This document shows positions 13,190-14,853 of a DNA stretch of 14,853 nucleotides, in pieces. A program made the position numbers and the translations under genes. Numbering within the stretch: position 1 is the stretch's first letter; each line of letters starts with the position of its first letter. Below the pieces are notes generated by a model that worked only from the letters and a program-made list of their open reading frames with translations, was not told the origin of the DNA and ran no database searches. The stretch comes from Streptomyces roseochromogenus subsp. oscitans DS 12.976 (GTDB taxonomy: Bacteria; Actinomycetota; Actinomycetes; Streptomycetales; Streptomycetaceae), in assembly GCF_000497445.1 (NCBI RefSeq), contig NZ_CM002285.1, positions 6,330,269-6,345,121 on the forward strand, in the 5' to 3' direction.

Positions 13190-13857
13190 TGACCGACACG
13201 CCCGCACTGTCCGTGCGCCCGTACCGCCGGATTCTCTCGAAGGCCTCGCGGCTGTTGCTGCGCTGGCTGATCCCGGCCGGCGCGCTGCTCGGCGCCGCCG
13301 CCGGAGGCGCGTACGGGGTGGTGAAGCCACCGCAGTACTCGGCCACGAGCTACGTCATCGCCGTACCCTCCCAGAAGTCGAGGGCGGATCCGGCGGCGGC
13401 CCTCGGATTCGCGCAGGCCTACGGCCGTGTCGCGACCCAGCTCGCCGTGCTCGTGGAGGCACAGAAGGGGGCGGGCGAACCGGCGGCGGAGCTGCGCCGC
13501 AGCGTGCGGGCCGAGACCTCGCCCGACGCGCCGATGATCGCGATCACGGCGACCTCCGAGCGCCCCGCCTGGGCCGCCGACATCGCCAACGCCGTGTCCG
13601 GGGCGCTCACCCAGCAGGCCAAACACACCGAGAAGGCCACCGGCATCGTCCTCACGCGGCTGTCCGGCGCCGTCGAACCCACCGAGCCGTCGTCCCCGTC
13701 ACCGGCCCTGTCCGCGCTGGTGGGCGCGTGCGCCGGAGGTCTGCTGGGCGGCCTCGCCCTGCTGGTCCGGCCGCGGAGGGCGGCGGCGGACAACGACAGG
13801 GGCCGGGCGCAGCTGCCCGCCCCGGCGCCCGCCGCCGACGCCCAGGAGGCGCGGTGA
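13189..13857 (+). CDS. Wzz-like polysaccharide chain-length/co-polymerase protein
   Basis: 222 residues, ATG at 13189 with GGAAGGGAG upstream. Two transmembrane segments, about residues 23-45 (LLLRWLIPAGALLGAAAGGAYG) and 170-192 (ALSALVGACAGGLLGGLAL), flank an extracytoplasmic domain of about 125 residues that begins KPPQYSATSYVIAVP, the usual Wzz start. A Pro/Ser run (EPTEPSSPSP) precedes the second segment, as in the family. The C-terminal tail is short and basic then Ala/Pro-rich, with no Walker motifs, so there is no attached BY-kinase, and no kinase gene is visible nearby. It should set polymer length together with the Wzy-like protein. Its stop overlaps the next GTG in a GTGA. Confidence 0.85.
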   Translation: MTDTPALSVRPYRRILSKASRLLLRWLIPAGALLGAAAGGAYGVVKPPQYSATSYVIAVPSQKSRADPAAALGFAQAYGRVATQLAVLVEAQKGAGEPAAELRRSVRAETSPDAPMIAITATSERPAWAADIANAVSGALTQQAKHTEKATGIVLTRLSGAVEPTEPSSPSPALSALVGACAGGLLGGLALLVRPRRAAADNDRGRAQLPAPAPAADAQEAR

Positions 13858-14853
13858 CGACGGTGGCCGCCCGGGGGCGTGCCCTGTCGGTGCAGGTGTG
13901 CGCCGACGAGGGCGCGTTCGCGGACCTGGCGGAGGAGTGGGGGCGGCTGCACGGGGCCTGCCCGTCGGCGACACCGTTCCAGAGCCACGCCTGGCTGCAT
14001 TCGTGGTGGCTGTCGTACGGAACACCGGGCGGTCTCCGGCTCGTCCTGGTACGGGACCGCGATGAACTGGTCGGTCTCGCACCGCTGATGCGGGTGCACC
14101 ACCCCTGGCCGGCGCTGGTCCCGATCGGCGGCGCCATCACCGACTTCAACGATGTGCTCCTGGACGAGACGGCGGCCGCCGAGGCCGCCCCGGCGCTGAC
14201 GGACGCCCTGGCCGACCTGGCCGGCACCGCACTGATCGACTTCCGCGAGGTGCGGCCGGGCGGCGCGGCGGAACGGATCTACCTCGGCTGGTGCGGCCCG
14301 CGTCATCGGGGCCGCGACTCCGTGTGCCTGGAGCTGCCCGCCCTGCCCATGGACCAGCTGATCGGGCGGCTGCCGTCGGCGCGCGCCCAGCGCGTCCGCA
14401 ACAAGGTGAACAAGCTCACCCGGCTCGGCGTCGCATGGCGCGTCCTGCATCCGGACGAGACCGAGGGCGGGCTGCACCGTCTCCTGGCACTGCATCGACT
14501 GCAATGGGAGGAGCGGAAGGTGACGCCGGAACATGTGAAGCCGCGGTTTCTGGAGCACCTGATCCGCTCGGCAGGCTCGATGGCCCGCTCCGGCGAGGCG
14601 GTCGTCAGGGAGTTCCTGCTCGACGGCGAGGTGGTCGGGGCCGATCTGACGCTGATGTCGCGGAGCTGGGCGGGCCTGTATCTGTACGGCGTCCACCCGC
14701 GGCTGAGGGAGTGCAGGACGGACGTGGCGACGATGCTGCTGCGCGCCTCCACCGAGTATCTCGCCGGCAGCGGACGCCAGGTCCTGAGCCTGCTGCGCGG
14801 CAACGAGCCGTACAAGTACCGCTGGGCTCCCGAGACGGTCGTCAACCAGCGTC
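13854..14853 (+). CDS. BioF2/CelD-like GNAT-family acyltransferase (3' partial)
   Basis: GTG at 13854 lies in a GTGA overlap and follows AGGAGG (13844-13849). The frame is open to the right edge: 333 codons seen, C-terminus missing. The N-terminal part has FQSHAWLHSWWLSYG and LRLVLVRDRDELVGLAPLM, as in the family annotated as GNAT acetyltransferases involved in cellulose/polysaccharide synthesis (BcsL/CelD, BioF2 domain). The second half has RVRNKVNKLTRLG, a basic start of the FemAB-like domain, then LHRLQWEERK, FLLDGEVVGADLTLM and LYLYGVHP. Such proteins probably N- or O-acylate sugars using acyl-CoA or an aminoacyl donor. With the deacetylase in the same operon it may swap an acyl group on an amino sugar. 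The operon likely continues past the window. Confidence 0.85.
   Translation, partial: MTTVAARGRALSVQVCADEGAFADLAEEWGRLHGACPSATPFQSHAWLHSWWLSYGTPGGLRLVLVRDRDELVGLAPLMRVHHPWPALVPIGGAITDFNDVLLDETAAAEAAPALTDALADLAGTALIDFREVRPGGAAERIYLGWCGPRHRGRDSVCLELPALPMDQLIGRLPSARAQRVRNKVNKLTRLGVAWRVLHPDETEGGLHRLLALHRLQWEERKVTPEHVKPRFLEHLIRSAGSMARSGEAVVREFLLDGEVVGADLTLMSRSWAGLYLYGVHPRLRECRTDVATMLLRASTEYLAGSGRQVLSLLRGNEPYKYRWAPETVVNQR

Overview
This window looks like chromosomal DNA from a Streptomyces or close relative. It is very GC-rich with strong third-position GC bias, uses GTG and TTG starts, and has many ATGA/GTGA stop-start overlaps. No rRNA, tRNA, CRISPR array, integrase or transposase gene was seen.

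Region 1 (1-2406, + strand) is a two-gene ABC export unit. The first gene is cut by the left edge. It is a fusion of an Xaa-Pro dipeptidyl-peptidase/CocE-type C-terminal beta domain, a transmembrane segment and an ABC ATPase. The second gene is an ABC-2 type permease that overlaps it by four bases.

Region 2 (2407-5469) is an island of small secreted proteins with long non-coding gaps. It holds a 139-residue cysteine-free secreted protein (2637-3056), a tandem triplet of paralogous ~106-residue secreted proteins with a conserved cysteine pair (3467-3787, 3851-4168, 4260-4580), and on the opposite strand a 106-residue secreted Lys/Pro-repeat protein (4746-5066). Hairpins separate the genes of the triplet and a strong terminator ends it. 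The 2637 gene and the triplet share an upstream sequence block at nearly the same distance from their starts, which suggests common control. None of the five proteins belongs to a family I can name with certainty. The triplet has a layout distantly reminiscent of rodlins, the fibrous coat proteins of Streptomyces aerial hyphae and spores, and is the best candidate here for something undescribed.

Region 3 (5470 to the right edge, + strand) is a tightly coupled operon for a surface or extracellular polysaccharide: GT4 glycosyltransferase, polyprenyl-phosphate sugar-1-phosphate transferase (chain initiation), O-antigen ligase/polymerase-like membrane protein, MurJ/Wzx-type flippase, NodB-type deacetylase, second GT4 glycosyltransferase, Wzz-like chain-length protein, and a BioF2-type GNAT acyltransferase cut by the right edge. 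Together they fit a Wzy-dependent scheme: initiation on undecaprenyl phosphate, sugar addition and N-deacetylation/acylation inside the cell, flipping, then polymerisation with length control. The ligase/polymerase gene carries a 139-base cruciform-like palindrome inside its reading frame.

From memory, the S. coelicolor chaplin genes chpF and chpA/chpD and the rodlin genes rdlA/rdlB lie at SCO2705 and SCO2716-2719, with polysaccharide genes between. The present layout, secreted coat-like proteins beside a polysaccharide operon, may be a variant of that neighbourhood; this is inference and was not checked.
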